32,845 nt of DNA from an uncultured Balneolaceae bacterium (GTDB lineage: Bacteria; Bacteroidota; Rhodothermia; Balneolales; Balneolaceae), in contig CAKZLH010000150.1 of NCBI GenBank assembly GCA_937125285.1, positions 1 to 32,845 on the forward strand. The letters run 5' to 3'. The notes beneath the pieces were generated by a model. It saw only the letters and a list, made by a program, of their open reading frames with translations, made no database searches and was not told the origin of the DNA. A program made the position numbers and the translations under genes. This document shows positions 15,783-25,368 of this stretch, piece after piece; position 1 is the stretch's first letter; every line of letters starts with the position of its first letter.

Positions 15783-17537
15783 CTAGTCTTGTAATTCATT
15801 CTTGTCATTTACAGCAGGTATCGTTCTAATAAATGAACGTCTATTGATGTGACTATTACGGAAATCAATCATAAATGCCTTACCACGATAGGGAGGTCGT
15901 TCTTTTAAATAACCAACAAGTGAAGCGGGATTCTTTATTTTATATAGATTCTGAAGTATATAATCTCCAGCATCATATCCTATAAAGCTGAAGTTATTAG
16001 GGGGGCTACCAAAACGTTGTTCATATTGATCTGAGAATACTTTGATATCAGATGCTGATGTATCCACTGAAAAACCTTGAGTATAATGAATAGAGGTATA
16101 AGGTAGTCGTTGAGTGTTTATACTAGCGCCACCCCATTCCTCTGAACCTAATATATCTATGGTACTCTGCATGGCTTCTAAATCCGTTACGAGAGATTCA
16201 ATCAGCGTTTGAGCTATGGTACCAGTAAAGGGTGCATAAACGGCATCAATTATGGTTACACTATCCAATGTATCTGTAGAAAAATATTGTGTGTAGTCAG
16301 TGATTCCATATCCATTTTCTTCTAAATTTTCGATGAAATCATACGCTACAAAAGCACCTAATCGTTCGGCTGTACGTATAAATGAATGAGCTGCAGGAGC
16401 CCCAAGAGTTCCTTTTTCAGCGAGTACTCCTAAGGTGTCGAAGCCTAGCTCTTCAACGGCAAAAAGTGCCATTTGTGCGCCTTGCCCACTAAAACTTGGA
16501 TTTATTTGAAAGGTAAAATTATTGTGTAAATCTAAGCTATCTGCATTCGCTAAAGGTAGAAAAAGTGGAATACCATATTCTTCTGCTAAAACAGAGTAGT
16601 AGGGAGCTTCATTCGAAAATAAAGGTCCAATTATGACATCTACCTGATGTTCTAAGACCAACTTGGTAAATTGTTCGTGAGCGTAGTGAATCTGCATTTC
16701 TTCAGTTGATGTTACGCTATTCGAATCCATTGAATTCTCAAAAAATAGAAAAGCTTTAGAATCACTCGTATTACTGTTAAAAGATTCTATTGACCAAAAA
16801 ATACCTTGATATATTTCACGAACAATATCATATCGAGGATCTTGAGAATCGAATACAGGGAGTAAAACACCTATTCTATAGTGATGACCTTGAGGAGCCA
16901 CACTCTGCCTTTGAGAAGAATAACGACTACGGTATTGAACTGGATTAGAAAGCTGGCGCTCTATTCTAGATAAAGCTAGGGGTGTATTTGTGGATTCTTG
17001 ATTGTATAGAGTCAGTAATTCACTATAGGCACGTTGAGCGGTAGAATAGGGTATGTAATACATTAAAGATTCCAATAAAATGGTCTTCAATGCTAAGGAA
17101 TGTGTGTGAATATAGAGTTCATATGCCTCGGAAGGCCGAATGTACTGGGTAACTACCTGTATTTCGTCTCTTGCTCTTTGAAGTACATCGGCTGAAGGGT
17201 TGCTATCGATGATGGATTGCCCTAACTCTAGTGATGCCAGGTAATTCTTTTGAAAAAAATGAATTCTCATGAGTAGAAACTGCGCCTCTAACATCCATTG
17301 GTCATTATTAATGGATTCTAATAGCCATTTAGCTCTCTCATATTGTCCTGAACGGATTAATGAACCTGCAACATAATATTGCTCTTCAGCCTGTAGGCTT
17401 GCTGAATAATCTGCAATAATCAGGCTATCTTGTCTGGTTTGGTATAACTCAGAAATCGTACTGGTTTGTTGAGCACCAACTAGTGAGTAAAGTAATAAGG
17501 CCGTAATTAGGCTAGTGAAATGCTTCAATAAAGCCAT
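15783..17537 (-). CDS. TPR plus type-1 periplasmic-binding-fold protein (LpoA/LppC-like or ABC substrate-binding)
   Basis: Exported protein with a signal peptide (residues 1-21, ending SLVGAQ). Residues about 25-190 are helical repeats of the TPR type (SGQYERAKWLLESI and others). From about 215 (HYRIGVLLPVFDSQ) to 570 is a type-1 periplasmic-binding fold, with EHQVDVIIGPLFSNEAPYY and GFDTLGVLAEKGTLGAPAAH as typical strand/loop segments. This TPR-then-LppC order is that of the penicillin-binding-protein activator LpoA. Sequence alone does not exclude an orphan Leu/Ile/Val-type binding protein, and no lipobox Cys is seen. The gene is the last of the efp-guaA unit, starting 3 nt after guaA, and converges on mltG. 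Confidence 0.72.
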   Translation of the reverse strand: MALLKHFTSLITALLLYSLVGAQQTSTISELYQTRQDSLIIADYSASLQAEEQYYVAGSLIRSGQYERAKWLLESINNDQWMLEAQFLLMRIHFFQKNYLASLELGQSIIDSNPSADVLQRARDEIQVVTQYIRPSEAYELYIHTHSLALKTILLESLMYYIPYSTAQRAYSELLTLYNQESTNTPLALSRIERQLSNPVQYRSRYSSQRQSVAPQGHHYRIGVLLPVFDSQDPRYDIVREIYQGIFWSIESFNSNTSDSKAFLFFENSMDSNSVTSTEEMQIHYAHEQFTKLVLEHQVDVIIGPLFSNEAPYYSVLAEEYGIPLFLPLANADSLDLHNNFTFQINPSFSGQGAQMALFAVEELGFDTLGVLAEKGTLGAPAAHSFIRTAERLGAFVAYDFIENLEENGYGITDYTQYFSTDTLDSVTIIDAVYAPFTGTIAQTLIESLVTDLEAMQSTIDILGSEEWGGASINTQRLPYTSIHYTQGFSVDTSASDIKVFSDQYEQRFGSPPNNFSFIGYDAGDYILQNLYKIKNPASLVGYLKERPPYRGKAFMIDFRNSHINRRSFIRTIPAVNDKNELQD

Positions 17538-17540
17538 TTT

Positions 17541-19088
17541 TTATTCCCATTCGATCGTTGCTGGTGGCTTAGAGCTAATATCATAAACCACACGGTTAAC
17601 CCCTTTAACCTGATTGATAATTTGATTGGATACTTCCGCTAAAAATGAATAGGGTAGGTGTGCCCAATCAGCCGTCATACCATCCGTAGATGTAACAGCA
17701 CGCAATGCAATGGTATATTCGTAGGTTCGTTCATCACCCATTACCCCTACACTTTGAACCGGTAGCAACACGGCTAATGCTTGCCATGCCTGATCGTATA
17801 AATCATGCTCTCGTAATGCATGGATAAATATGGCGTCTGCCTCTCGTAGAATGGTCAACTTTTCTTTACTTAATTCACCGAGTACACGTATTCCCAATCC
17901 AGGTCCAGGGAAAGGATGTCGATCGATGAAATGATCCGGAATACCTAATGCTCTTCCAACCACCCTTACTTCATCTTTAAAAAGTTCTCTTACGGGCTCA
18001 ATAAGGCTCATCTTCATTTTTTCTGGAAGTCCGCCTACATTATGATGTGATTTGATGGTAGCCGATGGTCCTTTAAACGATACACTTTCAATGACGTCAG
18101 GATAGAGCGTTCCTTGAGCTAAATACTTAAACTGGTCTAGATGGCCAACTTCTTGCTCGAAAACATCTATAAACGTTTTACCAATAATTTTTCTCTTTTC
18201 CTCAGGATCTCCTACACCCTCAAGGCGCGTTAGAAATAGCTCAGAAGCGTCTACACCTTTAACTGGCAAATGCAATTCATCGGTATAAAGTTTAAGTACT
18301 TGACTAAATTCATCCTTACGCAATAAACCATTATCTACAAAAACGCACAGTAACTGCTCGCCAATCGCTTTGTGAAGTAGGGTAGCCACAACTGTAGAGT
18401 CAACACCTCCAGAAAGAGCGCATAATACACGGTCATTACCCACCTGTTGTTGTATGGCCTCTATTTGTTCGTCAATAAAGGAAGAAGCAGTCCAATCGCC
18501 ATTCAACCCGCAAATCGACAATGCAAAATTGGATAGTATTTGCTTCCCATACTCTGTGTGAGCAACTTCTGGGTGAAATTGCACACCGTATATTCGTTCT
18601 GATGTATTTCTGACAGCTGCTACAGGTGCTGTTTTGGTATGTCCTATAATTTCAAAACTCGGATCTAACTGTTCAATATGATCACCGTGCGACATCCAAA
18701 CTACAGAATCTTGAGGAATACCTTTTAGAAGGTCATCATCGCTATCAATGAGCAAATGAGCTCTCCCATATTCACGTTTTTCTCCTCTTGAAACCGATCC
18801 AGGGCAAGCTATATGAGAAAGTAACTGTAACCCATAACAGATACCCAAAATTGGAACATGGAATTCTTTTATCTCGGGTTGAAATGATGGTGCCTCATCA
18901 TCATTAACACTCATCGGCCCACCCGACAAAATAATACCATTGGGCTGGTGGCCTTTAAAACTACTTAAATCCACATTGAAGGGATGTATCTCACAATAAA
19001 TGTTGAGTTCACGTAAACGTCTAGCTATAAGCTGGGTCAGCTGAGAGCCATAATCTAAGATGAGAATCCATTCGTGATGACGGCTCAT
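17541..19088 (-). CDS. guaA: GMP synthase (glutamine-hydrolysing)
   Basis: Two-domain enzyme that converts XMP to GMP with glutamine and ATP. The class-I amidotransferase domain (1-200) has Cys84 in GICYGLQLL and the His172/Glu174 pair in VQFHPEVAH. The ATP-pyrophosphatase domain contains the PP-loop [12 protein letters not shown] (residues 224-235) and the dimerisation domain ends [19 protein letters not shown], the canonical C-terminus. Length (515) is usual. It lies 5 nt after gcvH and 3 nt before the LpoA-like gene, so it is expressed with the efp unit. Confidence 0.98.
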   Translation of the reverse strand: MSRHHEWILILDYGSQLTQLIARRLRELNIYCEIHPFNVDLSSFKGHQPNGIILSGGPMSVNDDEAPSFQPEIKEFHVPILGICYGLQLLSHIACPGSVSRGEKREYGRAHLLIDSDDDLLKGIPQDSVVWMSHGDHIEQLDPSFEIIGHTKTAPVAAVRNTSERIYGVQFHPEVAHTEYGKQILSNFALSICGLNGDWTASSFIDEQIEAIQQQVGNDRVLCALSGGVDSTVVATLLHKAIGEQLLCVFVDNGLLRKDEFSQVLKLYTDELHLPVKGVDASELFLTRLEGVGDPEEKRKIIGKTFIDVFEQEVGHLDQFKYLAQGTLYPDVIESVSFKGPSATIKSHHNVGGLPEKMKMSLIEPVRELFKDEVRVVGRALGIPDHFIDRHPFPGPGLGIRVLGELSKEKLTILREADAIFIHALREHDLYDQAWQALAVLLPVQSVGVMGDERTYEYTIALRAVTSTDGMTADWAHLPYSFLAEVSNQIINQVKGVNRVVYDISSKPPATIEWE

Positions 19089-19093
19089 GAAAA

Positions 19094-19471
19094 TTAAATT
19101 AAATCTTGATAGGATTCTGCTGATAGTAGATCATCTCTTTGTGAGGCGTCGGTAATTTTGATTTTAATCATCCAGCCTTCACCATAAGGATCGTCATTCA
19201 CTAATTCGGGTTCATCATCTAGTTTTTCGTTCACTTCTATGATTTCCCCATCCATAGGAGCATAGAGATCCGATACGGTTTTAACAGCTTCTACGGTACC
19301 AAAAGTATCATCTTTCACACATTCATCACCTGCATCCTTTAGTTCCACAAATACAATATCTCCAAGTTCACTCTGGGCAAAATCGGTAATGCCAATAGTT
19401 GCCGTATTGTCGTCATGAATATGAATCCATTCGTGGTCTTTGGTATAGAGTAAATGGGTTGGTGTACTCAT
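19094..19471 (-). CDS. gcvH: Glycine cleavage system H protein
   Basis: Lipoyl carrier of the glycine cleavage complex. The lipoylated lysine is Lys64 in [15 protein letters not shown]; the flanking hairpin [26 protein letters not shown] is diagnostic. Length (125) is normal. No gcvT or gcvP is in the window, so the rest of the system is elsewhere. The gene sits between accC (26 nt) and guaA (5 nt) on one strand. GcvH is also a carrier for lipoate assembly, which may explain expression apart from the other Gcv genes; this is inference. Confidence 0.97.
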   Translation of the reverse strand: MSTPTHLLYTKDHEWIHIHDDNTATIGITDFAQSELGDIVFVELKDAGDECVKDDTFGTVEAVKTVSDLYAPMDGEIIEVNEKLDDEPELVNDDPYGEGWMIKIKITDASQRDDLLSAESYQDLI

Positions 19472-19497
19472 AGTATAAAATGAAAGTTAGATTAGGT

Positions 19498-20841
19498 TTA
19501 CTTTTTAAATTCGAAGGAAGTCTCAAGATATTTGGTACTTACGGACCCTTTATTAAAATTAGGATCATCCATAAGCTGTATATGATACGGTATTGTGGTC
19601 TGTATACCCTCAATTATGAATTCTTCCAAGGCTCTCCTCATCTTTATAATCGCTTCAGGCCTGGTTTTGGCTGTGACAATTAGCTTAGCAATCATTGAGT
19701 CATAATGAGGAGGGATGCGATAACCTGAGTAAGCATGAGTATCCAAACGAACGCCCTGACCACCAGGGGGATGAAAAACTGTGATTTCACCCGCCGAAGG
19801 ACGGAAATTGAAGGCGGGATCTTCAGCATTAATACGACATTCAATGGAATGACCAATTAATTCAACCTTGTAGTCTTTAATGTTAGCTCCAGCAGCAATT
19901 TTAATTTGCTCTTCAATTAGGTCATAACCAGTTATCTGTTCAGTTACAGGATGCTCAACTTGAATTCTTGTGTTCATTTCCATGAAGTAAAAATTCAAAT
20001 CATCGTCCACTAAAAATTCAACCGTACCTGCTCCCTCATAATTTACTGATAGGGCCGCATTGGTAGCAGCAATACCCATTTTCTCCCGCAATTCAGGAGT
20101 TACCAAAGGCGAGGGAGCTTCTTCTAGAATTTTCTGATGTCTACGCTGTAATGAACAATCTCGCTCACCTAGGGATAAGGCATTCCCATGCTGGTCGGCA
20201 AGAATTTGAATCTCAACATGGTGTGGGTTTTGAACAAAGCGTTCTATATATACTTCTGGGTTGTTGAAAGCTGTAGAGGCTTCATTTCTACACATCTCAA
20301 AGTTCTTTTTCAACTCAGATGCTTCCAAAACCACACGCATACCACGGCCACCACCACCAGCCGAAGCCTTAATAATTACCGGAAACCCAATCGTATCGCA
20401 AACTTTTACAGCTTCTTCATATGAATTTACAACCCCATCACTTCCAGGTACAACGGGCACTTTATTTGCAATCATCGTTGCTTTAGCAACGGCTTTATCT
20501 CCCATAGAGGAGATGGCTTTAGGGGAGGGGCCTATGAATTTTATATCATGTTCGGCACAGATTCTCGAGAACTCAGCATTCTCTGCCAAAAAACCATATC
20601 CTGGGTGTATGGCATCGGCATTTGTGATTTCGGCAGCCGCAAGAATAGAAGGTATTTTAAGATAACTATCTCTACTTGCAGCAGGACCTATACAGACCGC
20701 TTCATCGGCAAATTTCACATGTAGACTATCCCTATCGGCTTCAGAATATACCGCAACGGTTGGAATGCCCATTTCTTTACATGTACGAATAATCCTTAGG
20801 GCTATTTCGCCACGGTTGGCTATTAGTATTTTATTAAACAT
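19498..20841 (-). CDS. accC: Acetyl-CoA carboxylase, biotin carboxylase subunit
   Basis: ATP-grasp enzyme that carboxylates the biotin of AccB in the first step of fatty-acid synthesis. The nucleotide loop is [14 protein letters not shown] (around 158-171), and the active-site stretches [10 protein letters not shown] and [15 protein letters not shown] are intact. It is 447 residues, usual for a free-standing subunit with no fused BCCP domain. It starts 6 nt after accB. The carboxyltransferase genes accA and accD are not in the window. Confidence 0.98.
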   Translation of the reverse strand: MFNKILIANRGEIALRIIRTCKEMGIPTVAVYSEADRDSLHVKFADEAVCIGPAASRDSYLKIPSILAAAEITNADAIHPGYGFLAENAEFSRICAEHDIKFIGPSPKAISSMGDKAVAKATMIANKVPVVPGSDGVVNSYEEAVKVCDTIGFPVIIKASAGGGGRGMRVVLEASELKKNFEMCRNEASTAFNNPEVYIERFVQNPHHVEIQILADQHGNALSLGERDCSLQRRHQKILEEAPSPLVTPELREKMGIAATNAALSVNYEGAGTVEFLVDDDLNFYFMEMNTRIQVEHPVTEQITGYDLIEEQIKIAAGANIKDYKVELIGHSIECRINAEDPAFNFRPSAGEITVFHPPGGQGVRLDTHAYSGYRIPPHYDSMIAKLIVTAKTRPEAIIKMRRALEEFIIEGIQTTIPYHIQLMDDPNFNKGSVSTKYLETSFEFKK

Positions 20842-20847
20842 CCGTAA

Positions 20848-21315
20848 TTATTCGTTAGATATAGTAAATAAAGGCTGGCCAAATTCAACGGGAGTACCAT
20901 TTTGAACATGTATTTGAGTAATGGTACCCGCGCAATCGGATTCTATTTCATTCATAATTTTCATGGCCTCTATAATGCAAAGTGTCTGACCTTTAGATAC
21001 CCTATCGCCAACTTTCACAAAAGGATCGGAATCCGGTGAAGGAGCTTCGTAAAAGGTTCCTACTATGGGAGCTTCTACTTTTTGACCATTACTTGCTTGA
21101 TTTGTGGGTTCCTCAACGGTGGAAGCAGCCTTAGATGGGGTAGGAGCCGTGGGTGCTACACTAGGCGCTGCTACCATGGGTTGGCTGTAACTAACCTGAG
21201 CTTGATCAGATTGTTTTTTAACTTTTATTTTGAAATCACCCTCTTCGATAGAAACTTCATTTACCTCGCTTTCAGCGATTAAGTCGATAATTTTTTTTAC
21301 TAGTTTTAAATCCAT
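20848..21315 (-). CDS. accB: Biotin carboxyl carrier protein of acetyl-CoA carboxylase
   Basis: Biotin-bearing subunit of acetyl-CoA carboxylase. The biotinylated lysine is Lys119 in [13 protein letters not shown]. An N-terminal helix (residues 1-35, [17 protein letters not shown]) matches the AccB interaction segment, followed by a Pro/Ala-rich flexible linker (about 45-68, [12 protein letters not shown]) and the lipoyl-like domain (80-155). It lies 4 nt after efp and 6 nt before accC, the conserved efp-accB-accC order. Confidence 0.98.
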   Translation of the reverse strand: MDLKLVKKIIDLIAESEVNEVSIEEGDFKIKVKKQSDQAQVSYSQPMVAAPSVAPTAPTPSKAASTVEEPTNQASNGQKVEAPIVGTFYEAPSPDSDPFVKVGDRVSKGQTLCIIEAMKIMNEIESDCAGTITQIHVQNGTPVEFGQPLFTISNE

Positions 21316-21319
21316 GATA

Positions 21320-21889
21320 TTATTTTGCTCTTTCTAAGTAGGTTCCAGTTCGGGTGTCAACTTTGATTTTCTCACCTTCATTAACGAATAGGGGCACATT
21401 CACCACAGCTCCAGATTCTAAAGTAGCAGGCTTCGATCCACCTTGGGCAGTATCGCCTTTAACACCAGGGTCTGTCTGCGCTACGGTTAATACCAAATGA
21501 TCAGGTGGCTCAGCATAAAGTACTTGTTCGTCATCGGCGTTAAATAATACCGTACAATTTTGTCCCTCAATTAAGAAATCTTTACGTTCTACCTGATGAG
21601 GGAAAATAGGTATTTGCTCAAAGGTTTCGTTGTTCATGAAAAAATACGAATCCCCGTCATTGTATAAATATTGATACTCACGAGTTTCCACTCTTACAGC
21701 TTCTGTTTTTTCACCAGAACGCCAGGTTTTATCAATATTTTTTTCGTTTACAATGCCTTTTAATTTCGTTCGAACAAAGGCTGGTCCTTTTCCTGGTTTA
21801 ACATGTTGAAATTCAGTGATGGCATACAACTCGCCATCCATATTCAAGACCAGTCCATTACGGAAGTCGGCAGTAGATACTTTAGACAT
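21320..21889 (-). CDS. efp: Translation elongation factor P
   Basis: EF-P rescues ribosomes stalled at polyproline stretches. The tip loop [12 protein letters not shown] carries Lys34, the residue modified by EpmA-type lysylation in E. coli; no modification gene is in this window. Three beta-barrel domains fit the 189-residue length. It is the first gene of a unit of probably six genes (efp, accB, accC, gcvH, guaA, LpoA-like), and has a consensus promoter 27 nt upstream. The upstream sodium-symporter gene ends 87 nt away. Confidence 0.98.
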   Translation of the reverse strand: MSKVSTADFRNGLVLNMDGELYAITEFQHVKPGKGPAFVRTKLKGIVNEKNIDKTWRSGEKTEAVRVETREYQYLYNDGDSYFFMNNETFEQIPIFPHQVERKDFLIEGQNCTVLFNADDEQVLYAEPPDHLVLTVAQTDPGVKGDTAQGGSKPATLESGAVVNVPLFVNEGEKIKVDTRTGTYLERAK

Positions 21890-21915
21890 CTAGGTTATTT
21901 AGGTTGATGGATATG

Positions 21916-21947
21916 CAAAAATAAAGCTACTAGCAATGAGTAACAAA
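21916..21947 (-). promoter_or_regulatory. Bacteroidota-type -33/-7 promoter upstream of efp
   Basis: Read on the minus strand: TTTG (-33, 21947-21944), a 20-nt spacer (21943-21924), then TATTTTTG (-7, 21923-21916), which fits the known Bacteroidota consensus TTTG-N19-21-TAnnTTTG exactly. Transcription would start near 21909, leaving about 20 nt of leader before the efp ATG at 21889. Confidence 0.7.
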
Positions 21948-21976
21948 TAATTCAGTTGATAAAAGCTCTTTTCGCG

Positions 21977-23323
21977 TTATAGGAAATTACTAATGATGTT
22001 ATATGCGATAGCCGCAGGACATATCACATAAAGGAAAACAGGCCATACCTTAGCAAACAGACTCTGTTTAACCGTTGGAAAACCGTGTTCTAGCTCGTCT
22101 AATGCGGTATCTTTTTTCCATATCAAACTGATGAACAAACAAATAAGAAGTCCACCAATAGGGAGACCAAGATCGCTAAATATGTAACTAAAATTACCAA
22201 TGAGGCTGGTTTTAAAAGATATAAGCACCGAAATAGCGGTTACCCCTAGCCCTACCATCCACGCTGCTTTAGCACGTGGTACCTGATGTTCATCTATCAC
22301 ATACGAAACTGGCACTTCTAGTAATGATATCGTTGATGTAAGAGCAGCAATACTGAGCAGCAAGAAGAACACAACTCCTAAAGTTACACCAACAACACCT
22401 CCTATTGTATGAAATAAGGCAGGTAAAATTTGAAATACTAAGTCGGTACTAGATGCCAATTGATCACCTACAAAAATTTCTATACCTGCACTTCTAGCAA
22501 CATACATAGCTGGGATAATCAATAATCCTGCTAAAAATGCGATTCCAACATCCGCGAGGGTTACAAAAGCAGCTACTTGAGGGATATTTTCCTTTCTACT
22601 TAAGTAGGATCCATAGGTGATTAAGGCTCCCATACCAAGAGATAATGAGAAAAATGCTTGCCCCATAGCAGAGAAGACTAAGCTAGTGGTAATTCGCGAA
22701 AAATCGGGTAAAAGGTACTCACGAACACCAACCATCGCACCATCCTGAGTAAATACATAAAGTATCATAATAACTATGATTCCGATAAGAAGAGGCATCA
22801 TTGTCTTGGTTGCCTTTTCTATACCATCACTAACCCCACCGGTAATGATTTTTATGGTACCAAGCATAAATAAAATGGCCAAAAGGGCATTTTTCCATCC
22901 ATTCCCTGTGTCCGTCAAAATATCTGCCAGCTGGGTCCAACCTAGAAAGTAAAAAATTTCTTCAAAGGCATATCCAAATGCCCAGCCTGCAATTACAGAA
23001 TAGAAGGATAGTATCATCACACCACAAATGACCCCCCAAAGACCTACAAGAGGAAAGAAGCGGTTACTACTTAATGCCCGAAAGGCACCAACTGGATTTC
23101 TCCTTGAAGCACGTCCAATACTTAATTCCGCAACCATTACCGGAAACCCAATAAGAAAGGTACATAGCAAATATATAATCAGATAAGCCGCACCTCCCTC
23201 AGTGGCTACTTTAGTTGGGAAACCCCAAATATTGCCCAACCCGACAGCCGAGCCTGCTGCTGCTAAGATAAAACCTAGTTTTGAATTCCAAGATCCTCGT
23301 TCAGTAGATGTTTGTATAGCCAA
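21977..23323 (-). CDS. Sodium-dependent transporter, neurotransmitter:sodium symporter (SNF/NSS) family
   Basis: Second NSS-family symporter of the window, presumed Na+-coupled amino-acid uptake in the inner membrane. TM1 is GSAVGLGNIWGFPTKVATEGG (residues 24-44, with the unwound GLGN turn). About 11 hydrophobic segments fit 448 residues. It is shorter than the plus-strand paralogue and the two differ throughout, so they are not a recent duplication. The start is TTG at 23323 with a good Shine-Dalgarno (AGGAG, 6 nt upstream); no other in-frame start fits the N-terminus. It follows the GH13 gene by 35 nt. The substrate is unknown. Confidence 0.93.
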   Translation of the reverse strand: MAIQTSTERGSWNSKLGFILAAAGSAVGLGNIWGFPTKVATEGGAAYLIIYLLCTFLIGFPVMVAELSIGRASRRNPVGAFRALSSNRFFPLVGLWGVICGVMILSFYSVIAGWAFGYAFEEIFYFLGWTQLADILTDTGNGWKNALLAILFMLGTIKIITGGVSDGIEKATKTMMPLLIGIIVIMILYVFTQDGAMVGVREYLLPDFSRITTSLVFSAMGQAFFSLSLGMGALITYGSYLSRKENIPQVAAFVTLADVGIAFLAGLLIIPAMYVARSAGIEIFVGDQLASSTDLVFQILPALFHTIGGVVGVTLGVVFFLLLSIAALTSTISLLEVPVSYVIDEHQVPRAKAAWMVGLGVTAISVLISFKTSLIGNFSYIFSDLGLPIGGLLICLFISLIWKKDTALDELEHGFPTVKQSLFAKVWPVFLYVICPAAIAYNIISNFL

Positions 23324-23329
23324 AATGTT

Positions 23330-23334
23330 CTCCT
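23330..23334 (-). promoter_or_regulatory. Shine-Dalgarno site deciding a TTG start
   Basis: AGGAG on the minus strand lies 6 nt before the TTG at 23323 of the sodium symporter. Strong Shine-Dalgarno sites are otherwise scarce in this window, so this one is informative for choosing the non-ATG start. Confidence 0.6.
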
Positions 23335-23358
23335 ATAAAGTTATGTGCAGAAAATAGC

Positions 23359-25317
23359 TTAGTTAGAAGTATCTCGCAACCTGCGCATCAAGATACCCGA
23401 AGATTTTTCCACTAAATAGCTGTTTTGAATGGTTTCAGGAGTATTTTTTAATGAATGTGTTATCAAAACCTCCCATGTACCTTCCGGCAATATAATCTCA
23501 TGATCCACACTTCGATTACAGTTGATAGAGATAAAGTAATCATAGGGACTTGAAGTGGATTCTCCATCAATAGAAAAAGTGATATGCAGGGGATCGTGGT
23601 ATACCTTAAAATGTATGGATTCAGGGGGAGATGAACGTAGCGATTTATTATCTAACCGTATGTTGATTAAAGCCTTATAGTATTCATATAAATCTGAATT
23701 AAGATCAAGATCATCGAAATTTAGATAGTTCGTACTGTCATCTCGGTTATATGAATCGTGATTAAAGAAATATTTCTGAGCGGCTTCATCCCATGTTTTC
23801 TTGGATCTAGCCCATTCTTGGCCTGCATGAATCATCGTTACTCCTTGAGATACCATGAGTAAGAATGCCCCTAATTTATGCAAACGAACAAGCTCCACCT
23901 CATCAATTGATTCATCATCTGATTCAGACTGTAAAACCATTCGAATAAAATCGCCTAGAGTATAACCATCGTGGCTTTCAAGATAATTTATAGAATGATT
24001 GCTTTGCTTAAATAAACCATGTTCCTCTATATCAAGCGTTCCTCTGATAATGTTCTCTAGCGTATATCGATGTAAGTTATGTGGCCATTCGCCAAAAATA
24101 ACCCCTTTTTGATGAGTGGGATCATATCCTTTAAAAGTATTCCGAATCCTATCATTCCAAGACGACCAACCTCGTTCAGAATAACCCACTGGCTTATATT
24201 CACCTCCCCATGGTTCTGCAATGAGGATACAATTAGGGTTAAGGGACCTAAGGCGCTGGGTCATGATGTCTACAAATTCCCAATCAAAAATACCTGCTAA
24301 ATCAAATCGAAATCCGTCAATTTTATATTGGGTTACCCAATGCTCTAGTGATGAAAGTATAAGAGCTCGAGTGGCCTCCTTGTGTGTATCTAAATCATTT
24401 CCTGTCCAAGAATCATTTAAGTAATTAGCGTCCTGATCTAATCGATAGTAAGAGAGTTTTGAACTGAATCGTAAGGGATTTAAATCATATTGTGAACTAT
24501 GATTATACACCACATCCAGTATAACACTCATATTTTCTTTATGACACGCTTTTACCACAGATTTTAATTCGTATATCGCCGAGGGTTGATTACCCACCAA
24601 CGCATTTTTCTCCGTAGTACCATCTGTCGAATATATACCTTCCGGGGCATGAAAAAAGGAGGTCATATACCCCCAATAATTAATGCCCGTCGGATTCCAA
24701 GTGTTTATAAGCCCATTTTCAATTTCCTCATTAAAGGGGGGTTCATAGTAGGCAAATTTTTGCAGGGGTAGGAATTCTATGGCATTTACACCTAGATTCT
24801 TAAGGTGGTTTAAACCACCTTTTTGGGCTTTAATAAACCCATTATAGCAACTAGTGTCGGGAGCTATTGCTGAAGGATGAGCTACCATATCTTTAATATG
24901 GGTTTCGTAAATAATTAAATCACTGATATCATCGGGAAAGACATGATCGGTACCTTCCCAGTCGAATTCATCCTCTTGGTGTATCAAGCTTTTATAGAAT
25001 CCTAAATAGTGATTTCGATTAGCTACATGGGTCGAGTAGGGGTCCGCAATTTCATAATGTGTATATTCAAACTCACTTGTGTATTGCGGCCCGTCTAAGG
25101 AATAGGTGTACCATTTATTTAACCAATCGAAACCTTCTAAAAATACAGACCAAACTCCACCACTATTCTTGGTCATATCTAACGTTTTCGGAACCTTTTG
25201 CTCATAAAATTCATACAAACAGAGTTGCACGGAAACCGCTTCAGGAGCTAATAAACGAAAAACAAGACCATCTTTTTGAATGGTACAGCCTAATTTAGAA
25301 TCAGTGCTTTCTGTCAA
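23359..25317 (-). CDS. Glycoside hydrolase family 13 enzyme, pullulanase/debranching type
   Basis: Probable alpha-1,6-debranching enzyme on glycogen, starch or pullulan; exact specificity is inferred. A CBM48-like N-terminal domain (about 10-100, beginning GLVFRLLAPEAVSVQLCLY) precedes the GH13 barrel. Catalytic regions: I DVVYNH (268-273), II GFRFDLAG with nucleophile Asp339, III IAEPW with acid Glu368, IV ESHD with His449 and Asp450. The segment INYWGYMTSFFHAPEGIYS near 212-230 resembles the type I pullulanase motif. No signal peptide is seen, so it should be cytosolic. The frame's only plausible start is TTG at 25317; the frame is otherwise open back to the metG stop. It is 652 residues, sitting between metG and the sodium symporter. 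Confidence 0.9.
   Translation of the reverse strand: MTESTDSKLGCTIQKDGLVFRLLAPEAVSVQLCLYEFYEQKVPKTLDMTKNSGGVWSVFLEGFDWLNKWYTYSLDGPQYTSEFEYTHYEIADPYSTHVANRNHYLGFYKSLIHQEDEFDWEGTDHVFPDDISDLIIYETHIKDMVAHPSAIAPDTSCYNGFIKAQKGGLNHLKNLGVNAIEFLPLQKFAYYEPPFNEEIENGLINTWNPTGINYWGYMTSFFHAPEGIYSTDGTTEKNALVGNQPSAIYELKSVVKACHKENMSVILDVVYNHSSQYDLNPLRFSSKLSYYRLDQDANYLNDSWTGNDLDTHKEATRALILSSLEHWVTQYKIDGFRFDLAGIFDWEFVDIMTQRLRSLNPNCILIAEPWGGEYKPVGYSERGWSSWNDRIRNTFKGYDPTHQKGVIFGEWPHNLHRYTLENIIRGTLDIEEHGLFKQSNHSINYLESHDGYTLGDFIRMVLQSESDDESIDEVELVRLHKLGAFLLMVSQGVTMIHAGQEWARSKKTWDEAAQKYFFNHDSYNRDDSTNYLNFDDLDLNSDLYEYYKALINIRLDNKSLRSSPPESIHFKVYHDPLHITFSIDGESTSSPYDYFISINCNRSVDHEIILPEGTWEVLITHSLKNTPETIQNSYLVEKSSGILMRRLRDTSN
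24802..24821. repeat. Perfect 20-bp palindrome inside the GH13 gene
   Basis: The 20 bp are perfectly self-complementary (arm AAGGTGGTTT). The next bases on the plus strand are T (24822-24824), giving a run of five T that reads like a rho-independent terminator for plus-strand transcription. It encodes Gly-Gly-Leu-Asn-His-Leu-Lys (about residues 167-173), in a conserved part of the GH13 barrel, so it may simply be chance codon choice. Confidence 0.55.
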
Positions 25318-25368
25318 ACTTCTTTGGATTTTACAACGATTACTTGATGTGAATTCAACACGTAAAGC

